Assembly: GCA_028023455.1 (NCBI GenBank)
Contig: JAQFVV010012405.1
Location: 7,089,334-7,153,333, forward strand
Direction of reading: 5' to 3'
Origin: Epiperipatus broadwayi
Taxonomy: Eukaryota > Onychophora > Udeonychophora > Euonychophora > Peripatidae
Length of the DNA stretch: 64,000 nt
The notes under the pieces are model-generated. The model saw only the letters and a list, made by a program, of their open reading frames with translations. It did no database searches and was not told the origin of the DNA. A program made the translations under genes and the position numbers. Positions 1 through 12,699 of the stretch are shown here, piece by piece. Numbering within the stretch: the stretch's first letter is position 1; each line of letters begins with the position of its first letter.

Positions 1-1342
1 TTTTTGCAAAATATTTATATTTATTTTTTAGAAAAATAATATTATTAGATTCAAATATTATTTATTTATTTATTCTATATTTATAAAGATAAAATAATAT
101 TTTAAAGAATAATTTGATTTGTAAATATATATTTCTAACAAACAATTCAAAATTTCTCAAAATATAATAAAGAACTACAAAAGTAAATTTTATTAAAAAA
201 TATGATTAGCTAAAATGATTTTTTTTTGTTCTATGCTTTTATCTTTGATTGCAAAATATCAAAACTACTGTGAAAGTTGAAAAAATATATATATTTGACT
301 TTTTAGTGTATTTATGTGAATAAAAGCATTTTTTAAAAACTTTTTTTATATTTTTTTACTTTTTAGTTTTATGTAGTTCCACAAAATACTGCTAGATGGC
401 AGTATTATTAGGACTGCTAAATCAGATATAAAATTAATTTAAATTTCTTTTCTAATTTTGTGCTAAAATTGTTTCAAACTCTAAAAAAATATATTGTCAT
501 TGGGAATGCATATATGTGTGCAAATTTTTAATAATTTTTGGGAGGTGGGTAAAAATTGACTTCTAAGATTTTCCAGACAGAGCAAAAACAAATTGAATTA
601 AATGAAAGCATAAAAAAGATTCATTGTGTGTGATTTTTGAATTTTCATTTAATATATGTTTTATAATTAAATCTATAAAGCATAGTGATTAATGTATGCA
701 CTGCCATGCCAATAACACGGAGGTCGAATCTGCATGAAACCTGAAATTTTCAGAATAGTTGAAATTTTTTTATGTAATTCTAGCCATTCAATTATTGGTC
801 AGTAAATGAGTAGCTGGTTATTATTATTTACAAGCTAATTCAATGAGGAGGGGCACAAAATCTGTCATCCCCTACTAGTTGATTATCTGATGACTAATAT
901 ATTGCTATATTCCTCTGTAAATGGATTATAGATGACTTTGCCCTATAATGAAATGTTTAAGACTTGTTGTACTTTTTAGATGAGAGGTTCCTCTATCGGC
1001 AAGATAAAGATATTGTTTGACTATTATAAATTTCAAGGTGCATTTGATACAGGTTATAGCCTGTCTTAAAAGTATTTAAATTTATCAATATATTTTATTT
1101 ACAGAACACAAATCACTATTATTACAATATTTGAAAGATGTATATAATAAAAGATTGACAGCAAATGTTTTCATAATGCCATTAGAAATTTCTATACATT
1201 TTAATAATGTATGAGGTTTCATTATTTTATTTCTAATAAAAAGTAATTAAATGGTTTAAACTGAAGTGTATGGATCTTTGGCTATTTGATTCTGACATTC
1301 TGTCACTGTTCTAAATCATGTAGAAAGTATCTCTGATCATTG
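1..1342. other. A+T-rich non-coding DNA
   Basis: No exon, RNA gene or recognisable element is seen. There are only short A/T runs, plus a weak tRNA-B-box-like string near 720-730 that lacks a convincing A box or folding. Confidence 0.6.
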
Positions 1343-1353
1343 AATAATAATAA

Positions 1354-1391
<38 letters not shown>

Positions 1392-1488
1392 ATAGTAGTA
1401 GTAGTAGTAGCAGTAGTAGTAGTAGTAGCAGTAGCAGCAGCAGCAGCAGTAGCTAAAGTGGTAGCAGGAATAATAGTAGTAGTAGTAA
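1343..1488. repeat. (TAG)n/(CAG)n-type trinucleotide microsatellite
   Basis: About 145 bp of AAT, AGT/TAG and a short AGC block in succession, interrupted near 1455-1470. The change from AAT through AGT to AGC units indicates an old, point-mutated trinucleotide array. Confidence 0.95.
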
Positions 1489-3396
1489 CGGGGATATTGC
1501 TAAGGAGTTTATAAGAAGTCTGAGAGTTGAAAGTTGTAGAATTAGGTATTGGCTACTCTACAACTGTACCAAACTATCCAGGACAATCTTAATCAGTGAT
1601 GTTATTAAAGATATTAGCAAATACAGGTAAATAGATACTAATGTTAATTAAGAAGAAAAGTGAAAGAATCAGCTGGAAATGAACTGACCCTTATAGATAA
1701 GTGTATGAAATTTCTACTGATTGTTGCCTTTGACAAAATAGCTCCTTGGTTAGAGTGTTATCTTAAAATTCAATATTTACAATGGAATGGGTGTGTTTTG
1801 AACTCCTATGCTAGCATTGTTACTGGTCAGGCCAGTGACACCTGAAGAAAAACAGAGAATACCACTCAAAACATTGTATAAATCTACTAACCTATGTTGT
1901 CTTTGTGTGTTATTACAAACAGCTATTTGTATTTGGAAGTTTTTAAATAAAGGTTTTTTTAGATATTTAACATTTAATGATAGATGATGGAAATAGTCCA
2001 ACATATAGTCCCATCTAAAATATTATTATCACAAATCTTCAGGAAAATTTGTAATCATTTGATTAAACAAAGACAGGACTGTCTTTCTAATTGCCTAATG
2101 CAATTTTGCATGTCATTATAATTAAATTTCATACTTTAAATTTGTTTCATAGTACATTTTTGGTTGGCCTCTAAAAGTTTTGTTTACATTTCAAAATTTT
2201 TGTTTAACAAATTAATCTTTATTTTTCTTTATATTTTCATTACATTAAAATTATTTCTTAGCAACATGTTAAAAGTACTATTCTCATAAATAATATTTTA
2301 ACTTTGCAAATATAGACAACTGAAATATGTGATCAAAACAGTCGCTTTTATTATTTCATTTTTGACAATGAAAATATGCTTAGAATGAAATAAAATTGAT
2401 TTGAATCTCCAAATGATTTTTTTGTGTCTGCTTTAAGGTTTAAAATTACACTTATAATTATTTTACGACAAAGATAGCAACTGTGATGGTTATAGTGGTA
2501 TTACTTTTTCCATAAATTACAACTTCGTATTTTATCTTATTACAATTACACCTTTGTGTTTACTTTATTACATTTCTCTTGAGTTGTGTTCCTAAAAAAT
2601 ACATATTTTTCAAATAAAATCTTAATCTAAACATCATATTCTTATCAAAAAAGAAATATTTCACTAATAATAAAAAAAAAAAAAATAAATATATAAACAA
2701 ACAATAGTAAACATATTTTCATTTTCAAGATTTGAATAACAGATGAGCTTGTGCGTTCAGCAATTACTTTGAAAACAAAGAAATTGCCAATCTACAACTA
2801 TTTGTTTTTAGTTTCTCTGTACTGTGCTGACATCTAGAGCTTTTTTTAAAAGTTAAATCAATATATATTTTAGTTCCTTACCATCAAATAATTACAAAAC
2901 CAGTGAATGACTATTATAGATAGCTGCAAGAAAATAACTATTCTGATAAACTGGAGCACCATTTAATGTTTGACAATGGAATGCACATTAAGCAAAAAGA
3001 GGTAAAATTTTTAGTAATTCTGTAATCTTCAATAATAGATCAACACTAATGGCAGTATCATTATATTCAAGCCTCCAAATTGTTTTATTGATTTGGCTTT
3101 ATCAATGAGAACTTAGGATTCAAAACTGATCTCATGCTATTATGCATTAATAAGTCACCTTTAACTCCTTTACACTATCAATAATAACTCTTTTAAGATC
3201 ATACAATGTCTTCATCATATGATGTATTATACTATTGATCTAATAGCATATAATTTAAAATCTTTAGGGGCCCATTGATTATAAAAGTTTGCAGTAAATT
3301 GTTATTGAATAGAATTAAAACTGTTGCTTTAAAAAATCTATGCTAAGAGTAAGCTGAAAAGTTTACATCATATTATGTCATTACCAAATCCATTTT
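1489..3396. other. Non-coding A+T-rich DNA
   Basis: Short ORFs here (for example 1660-1845) have no recognisable similarity, no splice context and ordinary base composition. I see no gene. Confidence 0.55.
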
Positions 3397-3722
3397 TTGC
3401 TACATTGATACCACCTAATGTAAACTTTAATAATCACTAAGTGTCATATGGTAGTGCTTATTAAATCCCCTATCTAATGCTGTCCTATTCAATATCTCCA
3501 CACTAGTTTTTAGTAATATGGCTCTCAACAGACCTAGGAGTAGTGCATCTGCCTCATTTTGCTCATAGACCCAAAAGTTATCACTTATGAAAGTGATACA
3601 CTAGAAACTAATCTGGAAATATTGGATAGGCTAGCACTGGATAAAGGTTTAATATGAAGTATTATCATTCATCTAGTGATTACTAAAGTTTACACAAGGT
3701 GGCATTCATGTGGTGAGAAAAA
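3397..3722. repeat. Degenerate foldback repeat, family A
   Basis: The left part (about 3399-3520) and right part (about 3600-3720) are inverted relatives of each other. Both match the arms of the intact family A palindrome at 21413-21939: the blocks around ATTGGATAGG and CACTAGTTT, and the terminal block GATTACT...GGTGGCATT. The hammerhead core positions are mutated in both arms, so this is an old, inactive member. Confidence 0.6.
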
Positions 3723-3832
3723 AATTCTGCTGAATAGTATGAAGGAAGTAGGGTTCATATGATGTCCTATGGCTTTCAAATTTGTACATGGGATTGTAAC
3801 ATTAACTTTTAAAAAATTGTATAATAATAATA

Positions 3833-4683
3833 GAATATTCAAATAAATGTTTTGGACATTCATACAGAAAAGATAGTCTATATATTTTAAATTTGGCTTT
3901 TATTCGTGCTTAGCTTGCATTCAATATATAACATATCATAATCAAAGAAATCTCACTTCTTTATTGTTCCTAGCTTATATGTATTCCTGATAAATATTTT
4001 CATATATTTAAATTTGTTTATTGAATATTGAAAAATATTTAAATCTCTTCAAAGAGGCCATTTCTTTGAGAAGGTGATGCTTGGGTCTTTTTTGTTTATT
4101 GGATGTCAGTCTTTTACTGTTGCCCAAGACTCTTTAATTTTTCATTTTCTGTCTTCCCATACCCTATATATTACATATATAAACACAGGTATATAATAAG
4201 CCTGTGTGTTTCAGTTAATTCTAGACTCAGCAAATTTTTAGCCAGAATTTTGTTCATAATCTATAAATATTGAGGAATATTCGCTACTTTTAAGTGCCCA
4301 CAGATTCAACTCATCAAGTAGTCTATGATATTAAAAACTATATGTAAGTTTACATATTATAGGGAATCAAGAGCTAATGACTCAATGAGATTATTCAAGC
4401 ATAAATACATAAACAACAGAGCACATAGCATAGTGAATAGTCCCAGACCATAAACAAAATTCTGGCTATAAATTTGATTTGTCTGGAGCTGAAATTATAT
4501 GCCCTGAGAGGGAAGACGGAAAACAACAAATTAAAGAGGCCTTGATAAAGACCCAAATAAGTGAGATCGTTATGCTCATGTTATGTCATATATTGAAAGC
4601 ATGCTAATCATTAAAAAAACTAAATTTAAATCATATAGATAATCTTTCCTGTATGAATGTCCAGAACATTTATTTGAATATTA
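3833..4683. repeat. Degenerate foldback repeat (unnamed family J)
   Basis: Roughly 140-bp outer blocks at 3836-3970 and 4545-4680 are inverted copies of each other (for example AATAAATGTTTTGGACATTC on the left, with its complement near 4660). Further inverted blocks lie inward, around 4055-4150 and 4440-4550. Overall span is about 850 bp. I found no hammerhead motif, transposase or target duplication. Confidence 0.6.
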
Positions 4684-5037
4684 CATTTACCCAGAAAAGA
4701 GAAAAAACAAGCTTTAGTATTGATTTAAATAATTGAATATAGTATATATTTTAAAGATTTTATTTTTATTACCTTAGTGTAACTGGTTGGGTTACATGGT
4801 CGCAGCAACATAGCTGCGTGTGTGCATATATGTATATAGTAGTGGAAAAATAGAAATAAACACAGACAATTCTTTGTAGATATTTTTCTACATTTTCTTG
4901 AATAAAAATAATAAATAAAGAGATAAATAACTCTGGATTTGAAACAGGATTTTATTATAAATTAAAACATTTAAAAAGGTCTAAATAAATTATTATTAAG
5001 TCAAATAATTTTTATTTTTTTATTTTTGAGAAATATA
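4684..5037. other. Non-coding A+T-rich DNA
   Basis: I see nothing beyond short A/T-rich runs. Confidence 0.5.
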
Positions 5038-5095
5038 TATATTCTAGCACATGTGCGTGTGTGGTGCAACTGTTCCCAAAAGCTATAAAGTGTTA
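5038..5095 (-). repeat. Dispersed repeat, family I fragment
   Basis: About 55 bp containing CAACTGTTCCCAAAAGCTAT is the inverted counterpart of 8405-8460, 3.3 kb away, with a few substitutions. It marks a solitary end of the family I repeat described at 8038-8460. Confidence 0.6.
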
Positions 5096-8037
5096 ATATT
5101 GTAATGGTAAGACTTGTCCCTCCACGTAACAAAATCTAGAACACAGGCAAAATACATTAAAGCTGATGGAATCTGGATGCTGGATTCAGAATCCAACCAA
5201 CATTCAATCCTTTCACCTCTGCTCAATGATCTAATACTCTATGGATGACATTTCTCAACTTACACAGACATTCAATTTAACCTCGGTCCGGTCCGGCAGT
5301 CACTCAGCGTACAACAAAAGACTTGTAAATTAACTAATCTAGCACTGATTTGGTCAGATATACACACATATGGCTAAGTGATTAATTCAAATATCAATGA
5401 TTGATCATGAAATTTTAATATAGTGACCTACATATAGATAAAATGATGTATGTGCAATTAAATCTAGAGCTGTATAAAATGAACTCACGGACAATAAAAA
5501 TATGAAAACGAGTTATAATTTTAAATATTATTAATTTAATAAAACAATAACAAATAGTGAAATTAAAATATACAAAATCATGTGATGGGAACGTGAGATA
5601 TTACGCTTGCAGGCGTTGCATAACTAATGAGATTAATATTACATATCTCATTATAAGTGTATAATAAAATGTAGTGCAGTATTGGAGTTTATGCCTATAT
5701 TAATATGCCAAATTTCTAGCTCTTATATAGTCTGCTAAATCATATGGAATTCGATAGCCAAAGTTATATAACTGACTTAATAGCGCTCCTATGGTGTCTA
5801 TCTATACAAAGTTAAGCCGAGCATATAATTAGGCTCAGAGATTCACAGGTTAGTGTGTTAACCTAGATTAGGGTATACACTGATGTTAGATAAGCTTTAA
5901 TATAAAAGGAGAGAAAACTGGTTTATAATAGATTTACCTATATACTCTATGGCACATATCAAAATATTAATAAACTAGAAGGTGTGAATGGGTCATTATT
6001 CATGGGCTTCAGTCTCAAAGACTTGGTTGCCCTAAAACCAATCAACTTGCTACGAATAGGAACATTAGTAGTTCAGGGGAGTCGGATAAGCATTAATTAC
6101 AAATCATCTAGGTCCTTGTTCCCTAGTTCTAAAAGTGTGTGCTTTACCCAAACTAAAGTGGATAAGTGTGACCTCTGCCATCAACTCATCAATAACAATG
6201 CAGCAAGCAGATAATTGTACATTGCGTACTTTGTAAGGACACATCCACAACTTATTCATATATATATAATGCAAATACGTAGAATTATATTATCGTGCTT
6301 TAAAATTAGATAGCATCTATTTGCATATCTATACAATCCAGTTCTCAAATTTAGTATTTCAAATATACTATTTAGGGACTAAATTAATTAGTAACCTAGT
6401 TTGATATTATCACCTGCATCTCAACATATATAAATCTAAGGAGGACAAAGCATATTTGCGGGTAATTACGAATAAAACATTAAAATATGCTTTGAGAATA
6501 TCTCTATGGCTAGTTCCTATGATGTATGAGTTACATATATAAATAGTTATAATTCATAACTTGAATTAAGCAAACTACAATTTTAACTAGAGAATGGCTG
6601 ATTATTGTAATATTAATACCCAAAAATTAATCAGTAAAATAATAATATGAACTCGAAACAGCGAGTGAGAAAGAAAAATAATAATTCAATTATTTAATAT
6701 TTATTATAGCAAAGATTTGGAAGTTATCTTCGCAGATTGATAAGCTAAAATTATATTTATAAATACTTGCGGTTTCGAGTCATTTGGCATATTAAATACA
6801 TATAATATTAAAATGATAAAATCATAGAATAAATTGAATAGATTAGGAATAGGCATAAAAGACTGCAGAAAATTATACATTTAATTTAAAATAGATTATT
6901 AGAGTTTTACATTTTAAAAGAGAATTCAAATTTTACATTTTAAAAGAGAATTTGAGTTTTACAATCAGGCAAGATTTAGCATTTAACAGTCTTCTTTGCA
7001 GATTTTAGTAAAGGTATTTGGGAATGGCAGATTTAATAAATAGCTAGCTTTTAAAAGAAAGAATTGAAAGTCACAGTTTATATTCAGAGCTCTGAGAGAA
7101 AATTTATTATTCAGTTGTTTTCATTGCAGTTAGTTTTGGAGCACTTGGGAGGATATTAAGTTGACACTTTTGACGATGATTTAAAGTTAATGGAGACTTT
7201 TTTTTTTCATGGGTAGCTTTGCTGGGGTATGGTATTATATTTTAGGCATTATATTTTATCGGACCAAAGTCTTTTCCATTCACCATGAGGAAAGTGGTGG
7301 TGATCGATTTCCGGCCTACCCCACCATTTTGAAGATAAAACGGACGTGGGTCCTGCTTACAAATCACTTAATTTATATCTGATCGATCCTGGGTGACAAA
7401 ACTTTAAGTATTTTTACATCTCTAACTCTGGCCATCTGTTTAATTTTACAAGCTTGTCCGCATTTGTTTATTTTAGAAAAATATATTTAATAGCAAAAAC
7501 TAGTAGAAAAATGCATTTATTTATTTTAAAAAAACATATTTAATGACAACAACTAATTTAGATTTTGTTTTCTTACTTTTTTACCTCTGCAGTTTATTGC
7601 AACAACGCTATAAAATTCTGTAAATTGTTATTAGCATTTTAGATCAAGTTTAGCTATTGCATGACCTAATTTAAAAGTTGTTTACAAAAATTATAAGTTT
7701 TTTTGATGATTAGTGAAAAACAAACTTTATTACCACACAGGCAGAATAACAATGGAAATATACATATGCTATTTCAATAATACAACAATAAAATTGGCTA
7801 AATAATTTAAACCAAAATATTTCTTAAAGTAAAATATTTTAAAATGAATATACATATCTGTAATATATACATATACTATTGAATTACAGACATGCCATTC
7901 GCATATATATACGTGAGTTAGCATATATAGTTTAAAGTTATTTAAATGGGTACTCTGAGAGGGTTTAAACCTTGCATATTGATAGGTGTGTGGGTAAAAT
8001 ACGTGGAACAGGCAGATGGATAAATCTGACTGTTTCA
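5096..8037. other. Non-coding DNA, slightly less A+T-biased in places
   Basis: No exon or element is recognised. A roughly 30-bp tandem duplication (unit starting TTTTACATTTTAAAAGAGAA) lies at about 6908-6965. The ORF at 5984-6214 shows no domain or splice context. GC-richer patches at 5280-5310 and 7260-7400 could be parts of old repeats, but nothing identifies them. Confidence 0.5.
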
Positions 8038-8459
8038 ATATAAAATAGATAACTAAAAACAAATGAGCTGAACAATTTCAAAGGATCTTGCCTTCATAAT
8101 CATAGCTTGCTACTACATTTAATGATATGAAAATATCAGCACCAGAGCACAAGTCACCACGAGTGCGTTCCAGACAATCCCACAATCGTGTGTAGAGAGA
8201 GACATGACTTTAAAAGAAAAATAAAAGAGGCCTTTTTCATCTCATGAGTCAAAGATGCCATAAATAGGAAGGACATGTGCTATGCTTTATCAAAGAAATG
8301 GAATTAGCATATTTGCATATCATTAAATGTAGTAGCAAGCTATGATTATGAAGGCAAGATCTTTTGAAAGTGCTCAGCTCATTTGTTTTTAGTTATCTAT
8401 TTCATATTAACACTATAGCTTTTGGGAACAGTTGTGCCACACATGCACACATGCTAGAA

Positions 8460-8460
<1 letters not shown>
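8038..8460. repeat. Foldback repeat, family I
   Basis: Two inverted arms of about 100 bp, at 8038-8137 and 8315-8412, share GATCTTGCCTTCATAATCAT and its complement with few mismatches. They are separated by about 180 bp of unrelated sequence. The right arm continues outward into the block shared with 5038-5095 and ends at the (ATT)n array. No ribozyme motif was found. Confidence 0.75.
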
Positions 8461-8531
<71 letters not shown>

Positions 8532-8546
8532 GATGATGATGATGAT
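8460..8546. repeat. (ATT)n then (GAT)n microsatellite
   Basis: About 23 ATT units followed by five GAT units. It lies exactly at the outer edge of the family I repeat and may be that element's tail. The poly-Tyr/poly-Asp reading through it is not a gene. Confidence 0.95.
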
Positions 8547-11500
8547 TTTGAAATTTAAAAAACAAGCATGTTTCTGATAATTGTCAAAATATCTATCTTT
8601 GAAAATCTTTTAATGCTTGTATACATTGTCTATGTAAAAATTTCCAAAATGTACCTGTTAATTAAAAATGCTTTTGGAGGGATTAAAATTGTTTTAAATC
8701 AGGCTGATTGAAAACAGTTACTGTGTTTTTATCACCCCCAATCTAAGTATAAAAGGATTGGATAAAAAAAAGTATTTTCGACTGGATAGCAGTTTTTGAA
8801 AAGTTCAGTCTGGTTTTAATATTTTGAGAAGCAGTGGCAAATAGACCAGCTACAAAGTTTGGATAGTAATTTTTTTGAAGAGTTTTTGCCTTAATATTTT
8901 TGTAAAGCAGTTGGCTAGTAGAATTGATGTTTGGAGAGTTATGAAAATAAAGTTTGATGTAGCTGAAGTCAAGCCTGTAGATCCGGAAGTGAGCAGTCTA
9001 CTAGTTCTGTATACTGGAGTTTTGATTCACTTGAAGAATGGATCAACTTCATATGGATTGATTAGCCTGTAAAAATATGTTCTAAAAGACAGTTTGCTGG
9101 CCTGAAGCTCATCAAGCCCTATATAGAAGAGAGAATGACAACCATACCTGAATTATCCTTTTCTCTGATGATGTAAGTCTGGATTATACTTTCTGATAGA
9201 CAAAAAACCAAGCTTACCAAGAGAAAGTTTAAAGAATTGGTATACATGTGCTATTGTTTATTTATGTATACAGAGAATTACAGGTAATCATATATATATA
9301 TATATAGCTGGTGAGTAATGTTATATATTAAAAATGATGTTTTAAATAATAATTTTGCTTAAGTTAAATGTCTAAAAATGAAGAATTAATTGGTAGACAC
9401 TATATATTTGTTTTGTTTTTTCAAGAGAATAAGTGAAAATATTTAAAATCTATATTTTTAAATTTAAAGACATTTCTAATTATTCAATCAACAATAATCC
9501 AGTCAAGATTGACTGTTATATTTTTAAAAGAAAAAAAAGTTGATAATATTTTTTTAAAAAAATTGAACTTATAAACTGATATTTTTTAGAAAGAAAAATA
9601 AACTGTAGACTATTATGATAGAACTTGATTCATATTATCTATATTTTTGGGTACCCATGTATATGTGAATTTTATATACTTTCAATATTGAATTAATTAG
9701 AAAAATATTATTATTGTAACAAATTAAAATAGGTAAATGTTAGGATGTGCTGCAATTCAACACACACACACACACATGTATATTAAATATGTTATTGCAT
9801 ACTATAAAACTTAATGTCATTTATTATTTTGACAATTTGAAAGTGACAACTAGAAGGTTTATTTTATGGCAAGTCAAATTCAGAAATTACATGCACACAC
9901 ACACACATTTATGTATATATATATATGTCAAATGTATTGAAAATATGCATGTGTGTCAGAGAGACACTTATATGTAAAATTTTCATCATTTTTTATTATT
10001 AAGTGTCAATTCAAACTTGTTCATTTCATATCAAGCCACATGCCTGAGTGATGAATGGGTTTTAAGTAAATATAATGGAACATATATGTAAACAATAGTA
10101 GTAACTTGAATTTTGATAGTAATTATCACATATGTGATAATTTTTTAATTATATGTTAATCAAAATCAGAACGCTTTAATATGTATAGCTATATTCTACA
10201 GTCCTTAATATCATTTTTATATTGTTATTAATAAACTTGAATTCAATTGTTAAAATTGTATTAAATCATTTCTTTGTCACATAACAGTAATGATCTTGTG
10301 TTCTTCTGAGCTAAATTCATGTATAATTGCTGATATATAAATGGGGATGTATTTAGTGCTTATGGACATCCAGATGATAATGATTATGATGATGATTAAT
10401 ATATCCTGATTGGGGCTAAAAATATATTCTTTAAAGATCCTGCACTACATTTTGATTTTAGTTTAATCTATAGAATTTAAGTTTATAGTTGGCCAGTGCA
10501 TTAATGGTACTATCTAGCCAGAGCATTGATGATGATCAGCATGTTTTAATATCCCCACATTATTGTTATTGATTATTATATATTCTGGTGGATGAGCACT
10601 AACTTGGTGCATCCAAATTAATGTTTAAATAATTTCCTAAGAGGGCAAAGGCTCAATAGTTAGCCTGGTCTGCAGAAGACCTATTGCAAATCCAGTCACC
10701 TGATTGACTGTTGATTTATGTTTTTATTGTTCAAATCCAGTCACACAATTGACTGTTGATTTTATTGTATTGATGGATTTTGATAATGGATGATGAATGG
10801 TATTTTGAGTATTATTTATTATTTATACTTATTGATCTAGCTGGCTGATCTCTCAGATATTTCTCTCTCATGCTCTCTTTAACATATAAAATTGCTTATA
10901 TATATATATATTTGGATGTTAAACATTATTTGCACATTTTTAGTATCTTACTTAAATATTATCCTTTTTGAAAATTTTAAATTTTGTTTACTTGGGAGTG
11001 ATGATGACTTTCCATCATCCCAGATATGACCTCATGACCACCATGATTTCCATCTTTATTTTCCCATCCTGTTACAATATATATATATAGTGAGTAATAT
11101 ATTTATGTTTTCATATGTGTGTGGTCTAAGTTAATCTCTTTGCAAAGGCTCTCTATATATTATATATAAAACATATGTTTGATTATTTAATAAAATGTGA
11201 ATATTGATAGAATTTATTAAGTTTGATTGTGAGTCAAAATTATATTTCAATAGTTTGTCCAGATAGTGATGTGTATCATATTCAAAGTAATTTGATCTAT
11301 ATGTCTTACATTTTTTGCAAATCATTTTAAAATGATTTATTTGTTGTTCTTAATGAATGTTGTTACTTTAAATCGTTTCAGTTTGTATAACTGTTTTCTA
11401 AGTATTGACATCATTCCTGGATAGTTATAATCAAAAACTAACTTCACTGTCAACATCATATAAAAATTGTGGTTATTTTCTACATCCCATAACCATTGCT

Positions 11501-12630
11501 AAGGTTAATGCTTTTCTTTGGATGTCATTTGTCCATTCATGTATGCAATAAGTGAGTTTATTATATTTTGTTTTCTGAATATTAATAATTCATAAATGTT
11601 TTATAAAAAGAAGTCAAAACTCTTTTTATCTTACTAAAAAACATGTCTACAATTTCTCTTGGGTTATCTTTAATTTATATTTTACCACTTATGATCAATG
11701 ACTAGTTATTAAAATAATAAAGTCTTAGTACAGAAGTAGCACATATGCCTGTCATAGTCATAATTTGTGTTCAAATCTGGTCCAATTAAACTAATTTAAT
11801 CTATGTTATTTAGGGTAGTGATAGATTAATGGTTCAAGTGCTAAAGATGCCTTGATATTTAGATTTCCAGCACTTAAACATCATATCACCTTTTGAGTAA
11901 TTGATTCTTCATTTATTTTATTTATTTAGTGTATTTGCTGGCATTTGCTTCTTAAAAATTCTGTTATGTTCTGTATTAAATACCTATAAAAATCTTATTG
12001 CTTAGTTTCCAACTTATGAATAATAAAAATATTTCTAGAGGTAGATACTTTTTAATGCTCTTCTTATTTTTTGTAAAAAAAGAAATCATTTTTAAAAAAT
12101 TTCATTTAAAACTTTCTTTCTAATTAAAATACCATTTTAATTTGCATTTTGCTATGTTGTTCATGTATCTTCTACTTTAGAATTTTATTGATGTTATTAT
12201 TAAGTATATGAATTTTTTCTACCCTTCCTCCCCCATTCTTTGCAAGTAGTATGGTTATGCTTGTAAAAGTGTTTCCTCTTTGGAAATATGACAATAGTTT
12301 TTTAATTGGTATAATTTAATCTACAAGTGCCAAATATCTTGCATTCACACATTTAACATTATTCACATTAGATAGATACATTAATGACTATCACTAATCA
12401 TTTATGAAAGATTATACTATCTGTTCTATCCAAAGGTAATTTTATCATTACCAATCAACTGAATATGCATCAATATTTTGATTAAAATGAACACTCAACA
12501 TGTAGAGTAAAACTTAACAAATCAGAATGTATTAGCTGTTTGTAAATGAATAAGTATAAATCTTCTACACAATTAGCTTGCTAGAAAGTTGTTCTCACAA
12601 GTTCTTAATAAGCTTTGCAGAATATCCCCA
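8547..12630. other. Non-coding A+T-rich DNA with minor repeats
   Basis: Holds (CA)n tracts near 9762 and 9895, a 22-bp perfect palindrome at 10121-10142 and a short near-tandem duplication around 10685-10760 (unit with CCAGTCAC..ATTGACTGTTGATTT). The ORF at 8875-9072 has no recognisable similarity. I see no gene. Confidence 0.5.
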
Positions 12631-12670
12631 ACCTCAGACCAGTTTCTACTACTGACTTCCTCAGTGAGAT
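12631..12670 (-). ncRNA. Solitary hammerhead-like motif (relic)
   Basis: On the minus strand: core CTGAGGA (12658-12664), a poorly paired stem II, GAAA, a mini stem III of the ACTGGT type, C at the cleavage position, and a 6-bp stem I (ATCTCA pairing with the TGAGGT side, with one G-T). The wording resembles families A and C (pyrimidine-rich stem I, GAAAC, short palindrome). Only one arm is present. Stem II is weak, so activity is doubtful. Confidence 0.4.
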
Positions 12671-12699
12671 GCTAGGATATGTGACATGTGACTTGATTT

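Noticed and set aside
5984-6214. 76-codon ORF as a gene
   Set aside because: No domain, no splice signals and no codon signature; the length is expected by chance in 64 kb.
8364-8558. ORF ending in poly-Tyr and poly-Asp
   Set aside because: It is the (ATT)n/(GAT)n microsatellite read in one frame.
8875-9072. 65-codon ORF with a plausible globular sequence
   Set aside because: I could not link it to any family, and no flanking exon or element supports it.
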